Counted from the first letter of the stretch, positions 1-9,058 are shown. The stretch: DNA of 64,000 nucleotides from Chryseobacterium paludis (GCF_025403485.1 NZ_CP099966.1:2418001-2482000); one strand, 5' to 3'. The notes: generated by a model from the letters alone, not told the origin. Numbers and translations: made by a program.

Positions 1-908
1 CTGAAGATGACTTTTTGGAAAGCAGAAAATTCCTTTTGGTGAACAATGATCTGAAAATGGGGTTATCAAAACCTAGAAAATCAACTGATTATTTCTATAA
101 AAATGCTGAATGTGATGAACTTTTGTTTGTTCATGAAGGCACCGGAGTTTTAAAAACATTTGTTGGTAACCTGGATTTCTCTACCGGTGATTATCTTATT
201 ATTCCAAGGGGAACAATCTATCAGGTAGAAGTTCATACTGAAAATACTGTATTTTTTGTACTGGAAAGTCATTCTCCAATTTATACTCCAAAGCGATACA
301 GAAATGAATTTGGACAACTTTTGGAACATTCTCCATTCTGTGAGAGAGACATTATCGCTCCAACTTTTGTTGAACCTAAAGATGAAAAAGGTGAGTTTTT
401 AATTAAAGTAAAAAAAGAAAATCAAATCACTGACTTCATTTATGCAACGCACCCTTTTGATGTCGTAGGCTGGGATGGTTATTTTTATCCTTATAAATTT
501 AACATCAAAAACTTTGAGCCTATAACAGGAAGAATTCATCAACCACCTCCAGTTCACCAAAACTTTGAAGGACATAATTTTGTCGTTTGTTCTTTTTGTG
601 CCAGAATGTATGATTACCATCCATTAGCTATTCCTGCACCATATAATCATTCTAATATTGACTCTGATGAGGTTTTATTCTACACAGAAGGTGACTTTAT
701 GAGTCGTAACCATGTTGATCTTATGGACTTCAGTCTTCACCCTGGAGGAGTTGTTCATGGGCCACATCCCGGGGCAATGGAAAGAAGTATCGGTAAAAAA
801 TTCACTGAAGAATATGCTGTGATGGTAGATCCATTCCGTCCTTTAAAAATCACTGAAGAAGCTATGAAAGTAGAAGATCCAACCTATAAAACTTCCTGGT
901 TGGAATAA
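1..908 (+). CDS. hmgA: Homogentisate 1,2-dioxygenase (5' end cut by window)
   Basis: Opens the homogentisate ring to maleylacetoacetate in tyrosine/phenylalanine catabolism, using non-haem Fe(II) in the cytoplasm. The reading frame is open from base 3 with no stop, so the true start lies left of the window; the TTG at 15 is only an internal codon. About 300 residues are visible of a family protein usually near 380. The C-terminal cupin shows the likely metal ligands: His in YNHSN, Glu in SDEVLF, and His in VVHGPH followed by PGAMERSIG. hppD and fahA lie within 6 kb on the same strand, supporting the pathway assignment. The family call is firm; only the N-terminus is unknown. Confidence 0.95.
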   Translation, partial: EDDFLESRKFLLVNNDLKMGLSKPRKSTDYFYKNAECDELLFVHEGTGVLKTFVGNLDFSTGDYLIIPRGTIYQVEVHTENTVFFVLESHSPIYTPKRYRNEFGQLLEHSPFCERDIIAPTFVEPKDEKGEFLIKVKKENQITDFIYATHPFDVVGWDGYFYPYKFNIKNFEPITGRIHQPPPVHQNFEGHNFVVCSFCARMYDYHPLAIPAPYNHSNIDSDEVLFYTEGDFMSRNHVDLMDFSLHPGGVVHGPHPGAMERSIGKKFTEEYAVMVDPFRPLKITEEAMKVEDPTYKTSWLE

Positions 909-973
909 ACTGTAAAAACACAAATGACTGTAAACAACAGTCGGTATAAATATTATTTCAAAAAAAATTTAAT

Positions 974-2248
974 ATGTACAATTATATTAGTGCAGAGGAA
1001 GCCGTATATACTGTAAAAAGCGGAAATCGTGTATTTTTTCACGGGAGTGCATGTACACCCAATTACCTGATTGATGAATTAGCCAGACAATCCCACAGAT
1101 TAGAAAACGTGGAAATGGTTTCCATTACTCAGCAAGGAAATGTTGAAATTGCAAAACCACAATATAAAGACAACTTTTTCGTCAATTCTTTATTTGTTTC
1201 AACTCCTGTAAGGGATGCCGTAAACTCTGAAAGAGGTGATTTCGTTCCCGTATTTTTAAGTGAAATTCCCATCTTATTCAGGAATAACATTTTACCTCTT
1301 GATGTAGCATTAATTACTGTTTCTCCACCTGACAAACATGGCTTCTGCACATTAGGTACTTCTGTAGATGTTGCAAGAGCTGCTGTAGATACTGCTAAAA
1401 TAATTGTTGCTATCGTAAATCCTTTAATGCCGAGAACTCACGGAGACGGAATGATACATATTAGCAGAATAAACAAACTGGTATGGCATGAAGAAGAACT
1501 TCCTACGGTAGATTACGGATCAAAAGTAGGCCCTGAGGAAATGTTAGTTGGAAAGAACGTTGCCGATCTTATTGATGACAGATCAACCATCCAAATGGGT
1601 ATTGGAACTATTCCGGATGCTGTATTGAAATGTCTTGGAAATCATAAAGACCTGGGAGTTCATACAGAAATGCTAAGCGATGGAGTAATAGATCTTATTC
1701 AAAATGATGTCATTAACAACAAATACAAAGGTTATAACGATAATAAAACAATTACCAGCTTTTGCTTTGGAACAAGAAAATTGTACGACTATGTAGATGA
1801 CAACACTGTTTTTGCTTTTAAGGATGTAAGTGACGTGAACTTCCCAATCAATATCATGCGAAACAAAAAGATGGTTGCCATTAATTCTGCTATAGAAATC
1901 GATTTGACTGGACAGGTTTGTGCAGATTCTATAGGAACTCTACAATACAGTGGAATTGGTGGCCAAATGGACTTTATGAGAGGTGCTGCCTTAAGCGAAG
2001 GAGGAAAACCTATTATTGCGATCACGTCAAGGACTAAAAAGGGAATTTCAAGAATTGTTCCTTACCTGAAACAGGGAGCAGGTGTTGTTACCACGAGAGG
2101 ACATATCCATTATGTCGTTACAGAATATGGAACAGCCTACCTGTATGGAAAAAATCTACGCCAACGGGCTCAGGAATTGATCAGTATTGCTCACCCTGAT
2201 GACAGAGAGATGTTGGAACAAGCCGCTTTTGAAAGATTTAAACATTAA
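974..2248 (+). CDS. Acetyl-CoA hydrolase/transferase family protein (CoA-transferase)
   Basis: A 424-residue member of the family that includes acetate/succinate and 4-hydroxybutyrate CoA-transferases, which move CoA through a glutamyl-CoA intermediate. The N-terminal domain has GSACTPNYL and PPDKHGFCTLG. The likely catalytic Glu is in HTEMLSDG near residue 232. The C-terminal half has GIGGQMDFMRGA and TEYGTAYLYGK, typical of the family's C-terminal domain. It begins 65 bp after hmgA and may be cotranscribed. Its place among tyrosine genes suggests handling of acetoacetate or a related short acid, but the substrate cannot be read from the sequence. Confidence 0.85.
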   Translation: MYNYISAEEAVYTVKSGNRVFFHGSACTPNYLIDELARQSHRLENVEMVSITQQGNVEIAKPQYKDNFFVNSLFVSTPVRDAVNSERGDFVPVFLSEIPILFRNNILPLDVALITVSPPDKHGFCTLGTSVDVARAAVDTAKIIVAIVNPLMPRTHGDGMIHISRINKLVWHEEELPTVDYGSKVGPEEMLVGKNVADLIDDRSTIQMGIGTIPDAVLKCLGNHKDLGVHTEMLSDGVIDLIQNDVINNKYKGYNDNKTITSFCFGTRKLYDYVDDNTVFAFKDVSDVNFPINIMRNKKMVAINSAIEIDLTGQVCADSIGTLQYSGIGGQMDFMRGAALSEGGKPIIAITSRTKKGISRIVPYLKQGAGVVTTRGHIHYVVTEYGTAYLYGKNLRQRAQELISIAHPDDREMLEQAAFERFKH

Positions 2249-2317
2249 ATAATTTCTTTTGCATTAAACGATCTGTAAACTGACCAAAAAGGGATAGACA
2301 AAAGACCTTCTAAGTCT

Positions 2318-3136
2318 TTGGCAGTATTTTTGATAAACCCTTTTAAAGTTAGGCAATTGAAAACGATATATAATTCGATAAGAGAGGAAATAATAAAACA
2401 TTCCAAGGTAAAAAATTCGGTTTTAGGTAATGTTAAAGATTGGAAGAGGAGTCATTATATTATTCTCTCCGAAATTATAAAAGATGAACTATCAGGATCT
2501 GAAGAACTGAAAGGAGGTAAAAAATTTGAAATAGGAAGTACTATTTCTCATGTTACACTGCAGCGTTTTTTTGAAAATGATTATCAGGATAAAACACATA
2601 ACGATCTTCGTTTTTTAAAAACACTGGATAAGATATGCATCTTTTTAGGATTTAAAGATCTCAATGCTTATATTCAGTTTATAAGGGAGAATAAACAGGA
2701 TCATAATTCTGAAGATGAAGAGTTCTTCAGTAATATCATATACAACTATTGTTCTACAGTGTTTGAGTTTTACAAACAGTTTCCTTCTCATAATACTCAA
2801 CTTTTTAAAGATCTTGTTTTCGATGATTCCCCTTTTTTGGAAAGAGCCACGCAGTTTAGTAAAGAACTATGTGACAGAGAGTTTAAACTTATTACAAAAA
2901 ATAATCGCTCCAATTTTGAGGTTTTTGATATCCATATGGTTACTGATGAACCTGACAAAAAAATATTGGAATCTCAGGAATTTTGGAATCTCTTATTTAA
3001 AGTTGGCGAAACAGGTGAAGAAAATTTTGTTAATCAGTTAAACACCCAAATTTACTTTATCAAGAAAATAGATAACGTCTGGAAAATATGGGATAATTAT
3101 AACCCTGATGCAGGGAGACTAAATCATAAAAAATGA
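2318..3136 (+). CDS. Conserved hypothetical protein (HTH-like N-terminus, NTF2-like C-terminus)
   Basis: Up to 272 residues with no firm family. Residues about 80-125 contain a segment with conserved-looking TLQRFFENDY followed by a Leu-rich helix, resembling small helix-rich putative DNA-binding regions seen in Flavobacteriia. The last 80 residues look like an NTF2/SnoaL-type alpha+beta fold ending in Trp-rich strands. No ATG exists near the N-terminus in this frame: an upstream stop is at 2276 and the available starts are TTG at 2318 or TTG at 2357, the latter giving a more natural beginning. An A/T-biased gene between the CoA-transferase and hppD, ended by a strong hairpin. Function unknown. 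Confidence 0.65.
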   Translation: MAVFLINPFKVRQLKTIYNSIREEIIKHSKVKNSVLGNVKDWKRSHYIILSEIIKDELSGSEELKGGKKFEIGSTISHVTLQRFFENDYQDKTHNDLRFLKTLDKICIFLGFKDLNAYIQFIRENKQDHNSEDEEFFSNIIYNYCSTVFEFYKQFPSHNTQLFKDLVFDDSPFLERATQFSKELCDREFKLITKNNRSNFEVFDIHMVTDEPDKKILESQEFWNLLFKVGETGEENFVNQLNTQIYFIKKIDNVWKIWDNYNPDAGRLNHKK

Positions 3137-3160
3137 AAGCCGTAGTGTCCTACGGCTTTC
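3135..3160 (+). terminator. Rho-independent-like hairpin after the 2318-3136 gene
   Basis: Perfect 11-bp inverted repeat GAAAGCCGTAG / CTACGGCTTTC with a TGTC loop, starting inside the stop codon of the upstream gene. A T-rich stretch follows about 12 bp later. Confidence 0.7.
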
Positions 3161-3304
3161 AAATTTTCGAAAATATTTTTTTTTCACTTGTCTTTGTAGA
3201 TACAAAAATAGATAACCATCCTGTAACATACTAAACTTAAACATACTTAAATGAACTTTTCTTTAAATCTATGTTAAGCCTCACTAAGGATTTCCTATTA
3301 ATAC

Positions 3305-3334
3305 TTTTGCCATATCTAAGATTTTTGTAATTTG
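3305..3334 (+). promoter_or_regulatory. Candidate hppD promoter
   Basis: TTTTG at 3305-3309 and TAATTTG at 3328-3334 are separated by 18 bp. This is one base short of the Bacteroidota -33/-7 consensus (TTTG ... TAnnTTTG). It lies 32 bp before the hppD ATG. Confidence 0.4.
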
Positions 3335-3366
3335 CATACCTATAAAAATAAAAGTAAAAAGAAAAT

Positions 3367-4497
3367 ATGTCAACACTTACATTTGCCGAAAAAATTGCTC
3401 AAGCAGAGAATTTTTTGCCAATTAATGGCACAGATTACATTGAGTTTTATGTAGGAAATGCTAAACAGTCTGCTCATTTTTATAAAACCGCTTTCGGTTT
3501 TCAGTCTGTAGCATACGCTGGTCCTGAAACAGGAGTAAGGGATCGTGCTTCTTATGTTCTTCAACAGGGAAAAATAAGATTAATCTTAACGACAGGACTT
3601 ACCTCTGAATCTCCAATTAGTGAACATGTAAAAAAACACGGAGATGGAGTAAAAGTTTTAGCACTTTGGGTGGATGACGCTTACAAAGCTTTTGAAGAAA
3701 CCACAAAAAGAGGTGGTAAACCTTATTTAGAGCCTGTAACTTTAACTGACGAGCATGGAGAAGTAAGAATGTCCGGAATTTATACTTACGGAGAAACAGT
3801 TCACATGTTTATTGAGAGAAAAAATTATACAGGTCCATTTATGCCTGGTTATGAAAAGTGGGAAACTACTTATCAACCGGAAGAAGCAGGTCTTTTATAC
3901 GTTGACCACTGTGTAGGAAATGTAGACTGGAACAGAATGATCCCTACTGTTGAATGGTATGAAAAAGTAATGGGCTTTGTAAATATCCTTTCTTTTGATG
4001 ACAAACAGATCAATACAGAATATTCTGCGTTGATGTCTAAAGTAATGTCCAACGGAAACGGATTTGCTAAATTCCCTATCAATGAGCCAGCTGAAGGAAA
4101 GAAAAAATCTCAGATAGAAGAATATCTTGATTTTTATGAAGGTGAAGGAGTTCAACACATTGCGGTTGCTACCAAAGATATTATCCATACTGTAACAGAA
4201 CTTAAAAAGAGAGGTGTAGAATTCCTTTCTGCTCCACCAGAAGCATATTACGATATGGTTCCTGAACGAGTAGGTCATATCGATGAGGATCTTAAAAAAT
4301 TACAAGATCTTGGTATATTAATTGATCATGATGAAGAAGGATACCTTTTACAAATCTTTACTAAGCCTGTAGAAGACCGCCCTACTCTTTTCTTTGAAAT
4401 CATTGAAAGACATGGTGCACAAAGCTTCGGAGCAGGTAATTTCAAAGCATTGTTTGAAGCATTAGAAAGAGAACAGGATAGAAGAGGTAATCTTTAA
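3367..4497 (+). CDS. hppD: 4-hydroxyphenylpyruvate dioxygenase
   Basis: Converts 4-hydroxyphenylpyruvate to homogentisate, the step before HmgA. The 376 residues match the usual family length. Two vicinal-oxygen-chelate domains are visible. The Fe(II) ligands can be assigned by motif: His181 in VDHCVGNV, His264 in GVQHIAVAT, and Glu344 in FFEIIERHG. The C-terminus has the expected FGAGNFKALFEALE segment. It is preceded by a terminator and its own promoter-like site and followed by a strong terminator, so it may be a single-gene unit within the tyrosine region. Confidence 0.97.
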   Translation: MSTLTFAEKIAQAENFLPINGTDYIEFYVGNAKQSAHFYKTAFGFQSVAYAGPETGVRDRASYVLQQGKIRLILTTGLTSESPISEHVKKHGDGVKVLALWVDDAYKAFEETTKRGGKPYLEPVTLTDEHGEVRMSGIYTYGETVHMFIERKNYTGPFMPGYEKWETTYQPEEAGLLYVDHCVGNVDWNRMIPTVEWYEKVMGFVNILSFDDKQINTEYSALMSKVMSNGNGFAKFPINEPAEGKKKSQIEEYLDFYEGEGVQHIAVATKDIIHTVTELKKRGVEFLSAPPEAYYDMVPERVGHIDEDLKKLQDLGILIDHDEEGYLLQIFTKPVEDRPTLFFEIIERHGAQSFGAGNFKALFEALEREQDRRGNL

Positions 4498-4515
4498 TTC
4501 CCAGATATCAATACT

Positions 4516-4556
4516 AAGTTTTGTCAGGATGCAAAGTCTTGACAAAACTTTTTTTT
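4516..4556 (+). terminator. hppD terminator
   Basis: Perfect 11-bp inverted repeat AAGTTTTGTCA / TGACAAAACTT around a 13-nt loop, followed by a T run. It lies between hppD and the next gene and rules out an upstream translation start for that gene. Confidence 0.85.
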
Positions 4557-4568
4557 AAAACACTTAAT

Positions 4569-5024
4569 ATGAAAAAAATTGTATTTGGAATTTTATTTTT
4601 CAGTGCACTGGGCTTGAAAGCTCAATACGGAACACTTAATGAAATTCTCAACAGACTTGAAGAAAGAAAAGGCATCAATCAGCATCTGGAAAATGTAAAT
4701 ATTGACGACAAAAAATTTGTCTTTATTAAAGATTCCGATGACCATACAGAAAGGGATTTCATTATTATTAAAGGTAATAATGCAACTTATGTAGAAGTTT
4801 TCGATGATAAGGCTACAGGTGAAAGCAGTTCTAATGTTTTTACCGGTGATATCGTCAGAAAAAAGAATATTGTTTCTTTAAGAGCTAATATTCTAGAAGG
4901 TAAAAAGGTTCCCATTCCGGTTACCAAAACTTTATTATTAACGAGACAGGATAATATACTTTACCTGATTGACGTTAATACTAAAGACAGATGGATCGAT
5001 GAAGCATCGTATTCAAAAAAATAA
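4569..5024 (+). CDS. Secreted hypothetical protein
   Basis: A 151-residue protein with a clear signal peptide (MKKIVFGILFFSALGLKAQ). An in-frame codon at 4521 would add an N-terminal extension, but it falls inside the hppD terminator, so ATG 4569 is chosen. The mature part is rich in beta-strand-forming segments and Lys/Asp, with no Cys. No catalytic motif or family was recognised. Its position between hppD and fahA is probably incidental, although it may sit in the same Tyr catabolic neighbourhood in relatives. Confidence 0.75.
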   Translation: MKKIVFGILFFSALGLKAQYGTLNEILNRLEERKGINQHLENVNIDDKKFVFIKDSDDHTERDFIIIKGNNATYVEVFDDKATGESSSNVFTGDIVRKKNIVSLRANILEGKKVPIPVTKTLLLTRQDNILYLIDVNTKDRWIDEASYSKK

Positions 5025-5046
5025 TATACATATCTTGAGGGCGCTC

Positions 5047-5080
5047 GTTATTGCGGGGAGCGTAGTGAGAAAGTAATTTA
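5047..5080. repeat. Degenerate dispersed repeat resembling the ATTGCGAGGAGCGTAGCGA element
   Basis: The stretch reads GTTATTGCGGGGAGCGTAGT followed by GAGAAAGTAATTTA. It looks like a decayed copy of a short GC-rich interspersed repeat (ATTGCGAGGAGCGTAGC..GAAGCAATC) that I recall from Bacteroidota intergenic DNA. Its base composition differs from the AT-rich surroundings. Identification rests on memory of the motif, not on a search. Confidence 0.4.
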
Positions 5081-5200
5081 TTTAATATCTCAATATTTGG
5101 TCAGTACTTAATGATTTTATCATAATCAAGGATACTGATGAGTTTAAAAATATTTAGTTGGAAACTTTGCTTTTCTACTACGGCCACTTGAGATATTAAA
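5081..5200. repeat. 120-bp segment bounded by 13-bp perfect inverted repeats
   Basis: TTTAATATCTCAA at 5081-5093 is perfectly inverted as TTGAGATATTAAA at 5188-5200. The 94 bp between have no convincing ORF. It abuts the degenerate GC-rich repeat and sits in the 224-bp gap before fahA. It may be a remnant of a small non-autonomous element, a long-range RNA stem in the fahA leader, or coincidence in AT-rich DNA. Confidence 0.4.
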
Positions 5201-5248
5201 AACCTAAAATTTTAACAGATTTATTAATCTCAATTAAATTACAATCTT

Positions 5249-6496
5249 ATGAAATCATTTGTAGAGTATTCCTCAAATTCAGACTTTTCTATACATAATA
5301 TTCCTTTTGGAGTAGCGGTTTTCAATAAAGAATATATTGGATGTTGTACAAGAATTGGGGATCAGGTTATTGATCTGGCCAGCTTATTCGATTTAAGTTA
5401 CTTTGAAAATATTGAAGGACTTGATGACAACGTCTTTGAAGCTTACACCCTGAACGAATTTATCGAATTAGGAAAACCTGTCACTAATGCTGTTAGAGCT
5501 AGAATCCAAGAATTATTACAGGAAGGTTCCATTTTATCTAAAGATCAGAAAACCATAGAAGATGCGTTCTATGATCTTGATAAAGTAAGAATGATCATGC
5601 CTATTCATATTCCAAATTATACAGATTTTTACAGCAGTATCGAACATGCAACTAATGTTGGAAAAATGTTCCGTGATCCAGCTAATGCTTTACTGCCGAA
5701 CTGGAAACATTTACCTGTAGGATACCATGGTAGAGCTTCTTCAATCGTTATTTCAGGAACAGATATCAACCGTCCAAAAGGTCAGATGAAACCTGCCGAT
5801 GCAGATAAACCAATCTTTGGTCCTTCGAAACAGCTGGACTTTGAATTAGAAATGGCTTTTGTTATCAATAAAAACACCGATATGGGTGAAAGTGTTTCTA
5901 CAAAAGAGGCTGAAGACGCTATTTTTGGAATGGTTATTTTCAATGACTGGTCTGCAAGAGATATTCAATCTTGGGAATATGTGCCACTAGGACCATTTTT
6001 AGGTAAAAACTTTGGTTCATCGATTTCTCCTTGGGTGGTTACTTTAGAAGCACTGGCTCCTTTCAGAACAGCTTCTCCAAAACAAGATCCTGAAGTTTTA
6101 GATTACCTAAAATTTGAGGGTGATAAAAACTACGACATCAACCTTGAAGTATACTTACAGCCTGAGAATGGAGAAGAAAACCTAATCTCAGAAAGCAATT
6201 ACAAGTTTATGTATTGGAATATGACCCAGCAACTGGCTCATCATACTGTAAACGGTTGTAATCTGGAAGTGGGTGATATGTATGCAAGTGGTACTATTTC
6301 AGGAAGTGATCCAAAATCATTCGGTTCTATGCTTGAATTAACATGGAGAGGCCAAAATCCTATTCAATTAAACAATGGCCAGGAAAGAAAGTTCATTGAA
6401 GATAATGATACTGTAACGATGAAAGCCTGGGCTGAAAAAGACGGTGTAAGAGTAGGCTTCGGTGAAGTATCTGGAAAAATCATTCCTACATTATAA
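5249..6496 (+). CDS. fahA: Fumarylacetoacetase
   Basis: Final step of tyrosine degradation: hydrolyses fumarylacetoacetate to fumarate and acetoacetate. At 415 residues it fits the family. An N-terminal SH3-like domain is followed by the catalytic FAH domain. Visible motifs include DFYSSIEHATNVGKMFRD, GYHGRASSIV, the metal/substrate region QLDFELEMAF, FNDWSARDIQ, and a C-terminal TISGSDPKSFGSMLEL. The leader contains the odd inverted repeat at 5081-5200. No maleylacetoacetate isomerase gene is visible in the window. Confidence 0.97.
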   Translation: MKSFVEYSSNSDFSIHNIPFGVAVFNKEYIGCCTRIGDQVIDLASLFDLSYFENIEGLDDNVFEAYTLNEFIELGKPVTNAVRARIQELLQEGSILSKDQKTIEDAFYDLDKVRMIMPIHIPNYTDFYSSIEHATNVGKMFRDPANALLPNWKHLPVGYHGRASSIVISGTDINRPKGQMKPADADKPIFGPSKQLDFELEMAFVINKNTDMGESVSTKEAEDAIFGMVIFNDWSARDIQSWEYVPLGPFLGKNFGSSISPWVVTLEALAPFRTASPKQDPEVLDYLKFEGDKNYDINLEVYLQPENGEENLISESNYKFMYWNMTQQLAHHTVNGCNLEVGDMYASGTISGSDPKSFGSMLELTWRGQNPIQLNNGQERKFIEDNDTVTMKAWAEKDGVRVGFGEVSGKIIPTL

Positions 6497-6600
6497 AAAA
6501 AGTTTAAACACTTAAGTTAAAATAATTATGCTAAAATTAAGTTCACTTTAGTTTTTGTAATACTAGATTTTCAAAAGCTAAAGTAGCTTAAGTATAAAAT

Positions 6601-7422
6601 ATGAAAACAGTTATCCCATCCGAAATAACCGCTGTACAGCTTCAGATGATCATGCAAACCGCTGTTGCTCCCAGACCAATTGCTTTGGCATCAACAGTTG
6701 ATAAAAATGGTACAATAAATTTATCGCCTTTCAGCTTTTTTAACATGTTCAGTACAGTTCCGCCAATTTTGATCTTTTCACCATCAAGAAGAGTTCGTGA
6801 TAATACAACGAAACATACGCTGGAAAATGTTCTGGAAGTTCCGGAAGTGGTCATTGGAACAGTTAATTTCCCCATAGTACAACAAATCTCTTTAGCGTCA
6901 ACAGAATATGAGGATGGCGTGAATGAATTCATCAAATCCGGGCTTACCATGAAAGATGCTGACATGGTAAAACCTAAGCTTATTGAAGAATGCCCCGTTA
7001 ATTTTGAGTGCAAGGTTTTAGAAATAAAATCTTTAGGAGAACAGGGAGGCGCTGGTAATTTAGTTATTTGTGAAGTACAAAAAATTCATATCAGAGAAGA
7101 ATACCTCAATGAACAAGGTAATCTGGATCAGGCAAAACTGGATATGGTTGCTCGTTTAGGAGGAAACTGGTATTCCAGAAATAATGAAAACAATCTCTTT
7201 GAAGTACCAAAACCTTTGGTAACAAAAGGAATTGGCTTTGATCTTCTTCCTGATGCTATAAAACTAAGCAAAGTATTTACAGGTAACGATCTGGGAATGC
7301 TTGCCAATGTGGAAGTTCTTCCTTCAGAAAGTTGCTACGCAGATGAAGATATTCATAAAAAGGCTCAGGAACTTTTACTGAAAAATAATATTGATGAAGC
7401 CTGGAAAATTCTAGTGATTTAA
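6601..7422 (+). CDS. Flavin reductase family protein
   Basis: A 273-residue protein with an N-terminal FMN-binding split-barrel (DIM6/NTAB-type flavin reductase domain, residues about 10-175). Visible features are AVAPRPIALASTVDKNG, NLSPFSFFNMFSTVPP and a conserved-looking RDNTTKHTLEN. Members use NAD(P)H to reduce flavin for partner monooxygenases or act on unknown substrates. The C-terminal 90 residues form an extension without a recognised domain. It follows fahA after 104 bp; a role with ring-cleavage products is possible but unproven. Confidence 0.85.
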   Translation: MKTVIPSEITAVQLQMIMQTAVAPRPIALASTVDKNGTINLSPFSFFNMFSTVPPILIFSPSRRVRDNTTKHTLENVLEVPEVVIGTVNFPIVQQISLASTEYEDGVNEFIKSGLTMKDADMVKPKLIEECPVNFECKVLEIKSLGEQGGAGNLVICEVQKIHIREEYLNEQGNLDQAKLDMVARLGGNWYSRNNENNLFEVPKPLVTKGIGFDLLPDAIKLSKVFTGNDLGMLANVEVLPSESCYADEDIHKKAQELLLKNNIDEAWKILVI

Positions 7423-7440
7423 TTATATATCTAAAATAAA

Positions 7441-7470
7441 AAAAGATGGTTTTTTAAACCATCTTTTTTT
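7441..7470. terminator. Bidirectional terminator between flavin reductase and NAT genes
   Basis: AAAAGATGGTTT and AACCATCTTTT form a hairpin flanked by A on the left and T on the right. It serves converging genes on both strands. Confidence 0.8.
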
Positions 7471-7491
7471 ATTTTACCCACTTTCAATAGA

Positions 7492-8307
7492 TTATGCTAC
7501 TCCACTAAATTTTTTGATAAGAACGACCTTATCTTTAATATTATTTAAGTTAATATGGAATACATTTTCAAGCAAAATAAACAAATCTTCATGATTAATG
7601 ACATCAATATTTTCTCTGGTCCCATTGTTATAGCGTATGTTTAGAGATTTATTGTTTAACGTGTAACGAGCTATTACATCCACTTTTGTCACAATAAGAT
7701 TTTCTCTAAAGATGGAAGATGGATTCGTAGCGATATACCAGTTAGCAACTTCTACATCAGTCTGCTCGGCAGGTTCTAAAGAAAATTCATAGATCGGCAT
7801 ATTTTCTTCACCAATTAAAGATAGAGTGTAAATATGATTATTTGAAGATATTTGAAAAAGACCATTGGGCGTTATTTGTTCATTCTCTGACTGTAAAATT
7901 AGCGGAGATGTTAGCGTCACTGTCCCAAATCCCGAATCCACAAGATATTTTTCTCCGCTCAGGGTTACAGTAAGCAACATATGTGTACGAGCAGCTTTCC
8001 CTTCCTTCTCTCTTCCCCATAAAACTCTTCCAAGATGAGCGGTAACATCAAAGCCTATTGTTTCTAAAACATTTTTCAGCAAAACATTTTGTTCATAACA
8101 ATATCCACCCCTGTTTTCTATCACCAATTTATTAAAAACTGATTCTATGTCAACCTTCGGGACATACCCTGTATAAGTATCAATATTTTCAAATGTAATG
8201 TATTGAGGATGCAATTCATGGATATTTTTCAAGGTTTCTATATTAACAGCAGCATTCCCTGTAAAATGTATTCGCTCAAAATATTTTTTCAATTCTGTAT
8301 GTATCAT
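7492..8307 (-). CDS. Arylamine N-acetyltransferase
   Basis: A 271-residue NAT that transfers acetyl (or another acyl) from CoA to arylamines, hydrazines or similar. The Cys-His-Asp triad is readable: Cys70 in RGGYCYEQN, His109 in ARTHMLL, and Asp124 in YLVDSGFG. The N-terminal HPQYITFENID and the C-terminal beta-domain are as expected. It is the last of a possible four-gene leftward unit (hydrolase, AraC, outer-membrane-like protein, NAT) with gaps of 27, 67 and 24 bp. The natural substrate is unknown. Confidence 0.93.
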   Translation of the reverse strand: MIHTELKKYFERIHFTGNAAVNIETLKNIHELHPQYITFENIDTYTGYVPKVDIESVFNKLVIENRGGYCYEQNVLLKNVLETIGFDVTAHLGRVLWGREKEGKAARTHMLLTVTLSGEKYLVDSGFGTVTLTSPLILQSENEQITPNGLFQISSNNHIYTLSLIGEENMPIYEFSLEPAEQTDVEVANWYIATNPSSIFRENLIVTKVDVIARYTLNNKSLNIRYNNGTRENIDVINHEDLFILLENVFHINLNNIKDKVVLIKKFSGVA

Positions 8308-8331
8308 TGTATTTTATTATTAAAATTAATA

Positions 8332-8991
8332 TTATTTGAATAACCTGATGGAAGCAAAAATTCCAAAATTATTTTTCACTATCCTTTCCGGACCATAAGC
8401 ATCAAAGTTTGCCCCAAATCCAAAACTATAATCATGATGACTGACCCCAGCTCTTATCATTAAATAACTTCTCGCATGATTACCGTTTTTAACAGACTGC
8501 GCATATAGTCCTTGAAGTCTTGAATATACCTGCCAATTCCCGTTCAGTTTTGGTTTATATTCCAGCATTCCAAAACCCTCCACATTACTATTATCAGACA
8601 GATCTACTCTGGGACCGAAAACGATGGTCATATTTTCTGCTACATAAGAATACAATACCATAACACTTGGCCTTAAACCTGTAGATGGTGTATAATGTAT
8701 TCCTCCAAGTATGCGAAAGCCTTTCAGAAATTCATACGCCAAGTTGAATTGTGACATGGCATCTTTGGCATTCTGTTCGTTCCATTTTGAAGAAATATTA
8801 CTGACACTGAAAAAAGAAAGTCCATGGACATCTTTAAAATTTTTATTGATATTCAGTTGAGAAGCAATTCCCACATTGCCTGCAAGTACTTCAAAAGCAA
8901 CAGGAGCATTTAGCTTTTCTTTCACATCACTCGTCTGAGCCTTAGCCAAAACGAACCCTAAGAAAAACATCAACCCGCTTTTAAAATCCAT
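8332..8991 (-). CDS. Predicted secreted/outer-membrane beta-barrel protein
   Basis: A 219-residue protein with a weak but plausible signal peptide ending in LAKAQ. The mature part alternates polar and hydrophobic residues in many strand-like segments and ends in an aromatic-containing strand (SIRLFK), suggesting a small outer-membrane barrel. No family name can be given. It lies between an AraC regulator and NAT on the same strand, with only 24 bp to NAT, so it may be coexpressed with them. Confidence 0.7.
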   Translation of the reverse strand: MDFKSGLMFFLGFVLAKAQTSDVKEKLNAPVAFEVLAGNVGIASQLNINKNFKDVHGLSFFSVSNISSKWNEQNAKDAMSQFNLAYEFLKGFRILGGIHYTPSTGLRPSVMVLYSYVAENMTIVFGPRVDLSDNSNVEGFGMLEYKPKLNGNWQVYSRLQGLYAQSVKNGNHARSYLMIRAGVSHHDYSFGFGANFDAYGPERIVKNNFGIFASIRLFK

Positions 8992-9058
8992 AATTTCAAA
9001 CTATTATATTGCAAATTTCAGCAATAAAACAGGCTTACATATAGAACAAACAAAGCAA

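Noticed and set aside
4521..4568. Upstream in-frame start for the secreted protein gene at 4569
   Set aside because: It lies inside the hppD terminator hairpin, and a signal peptide begins only at 4569.
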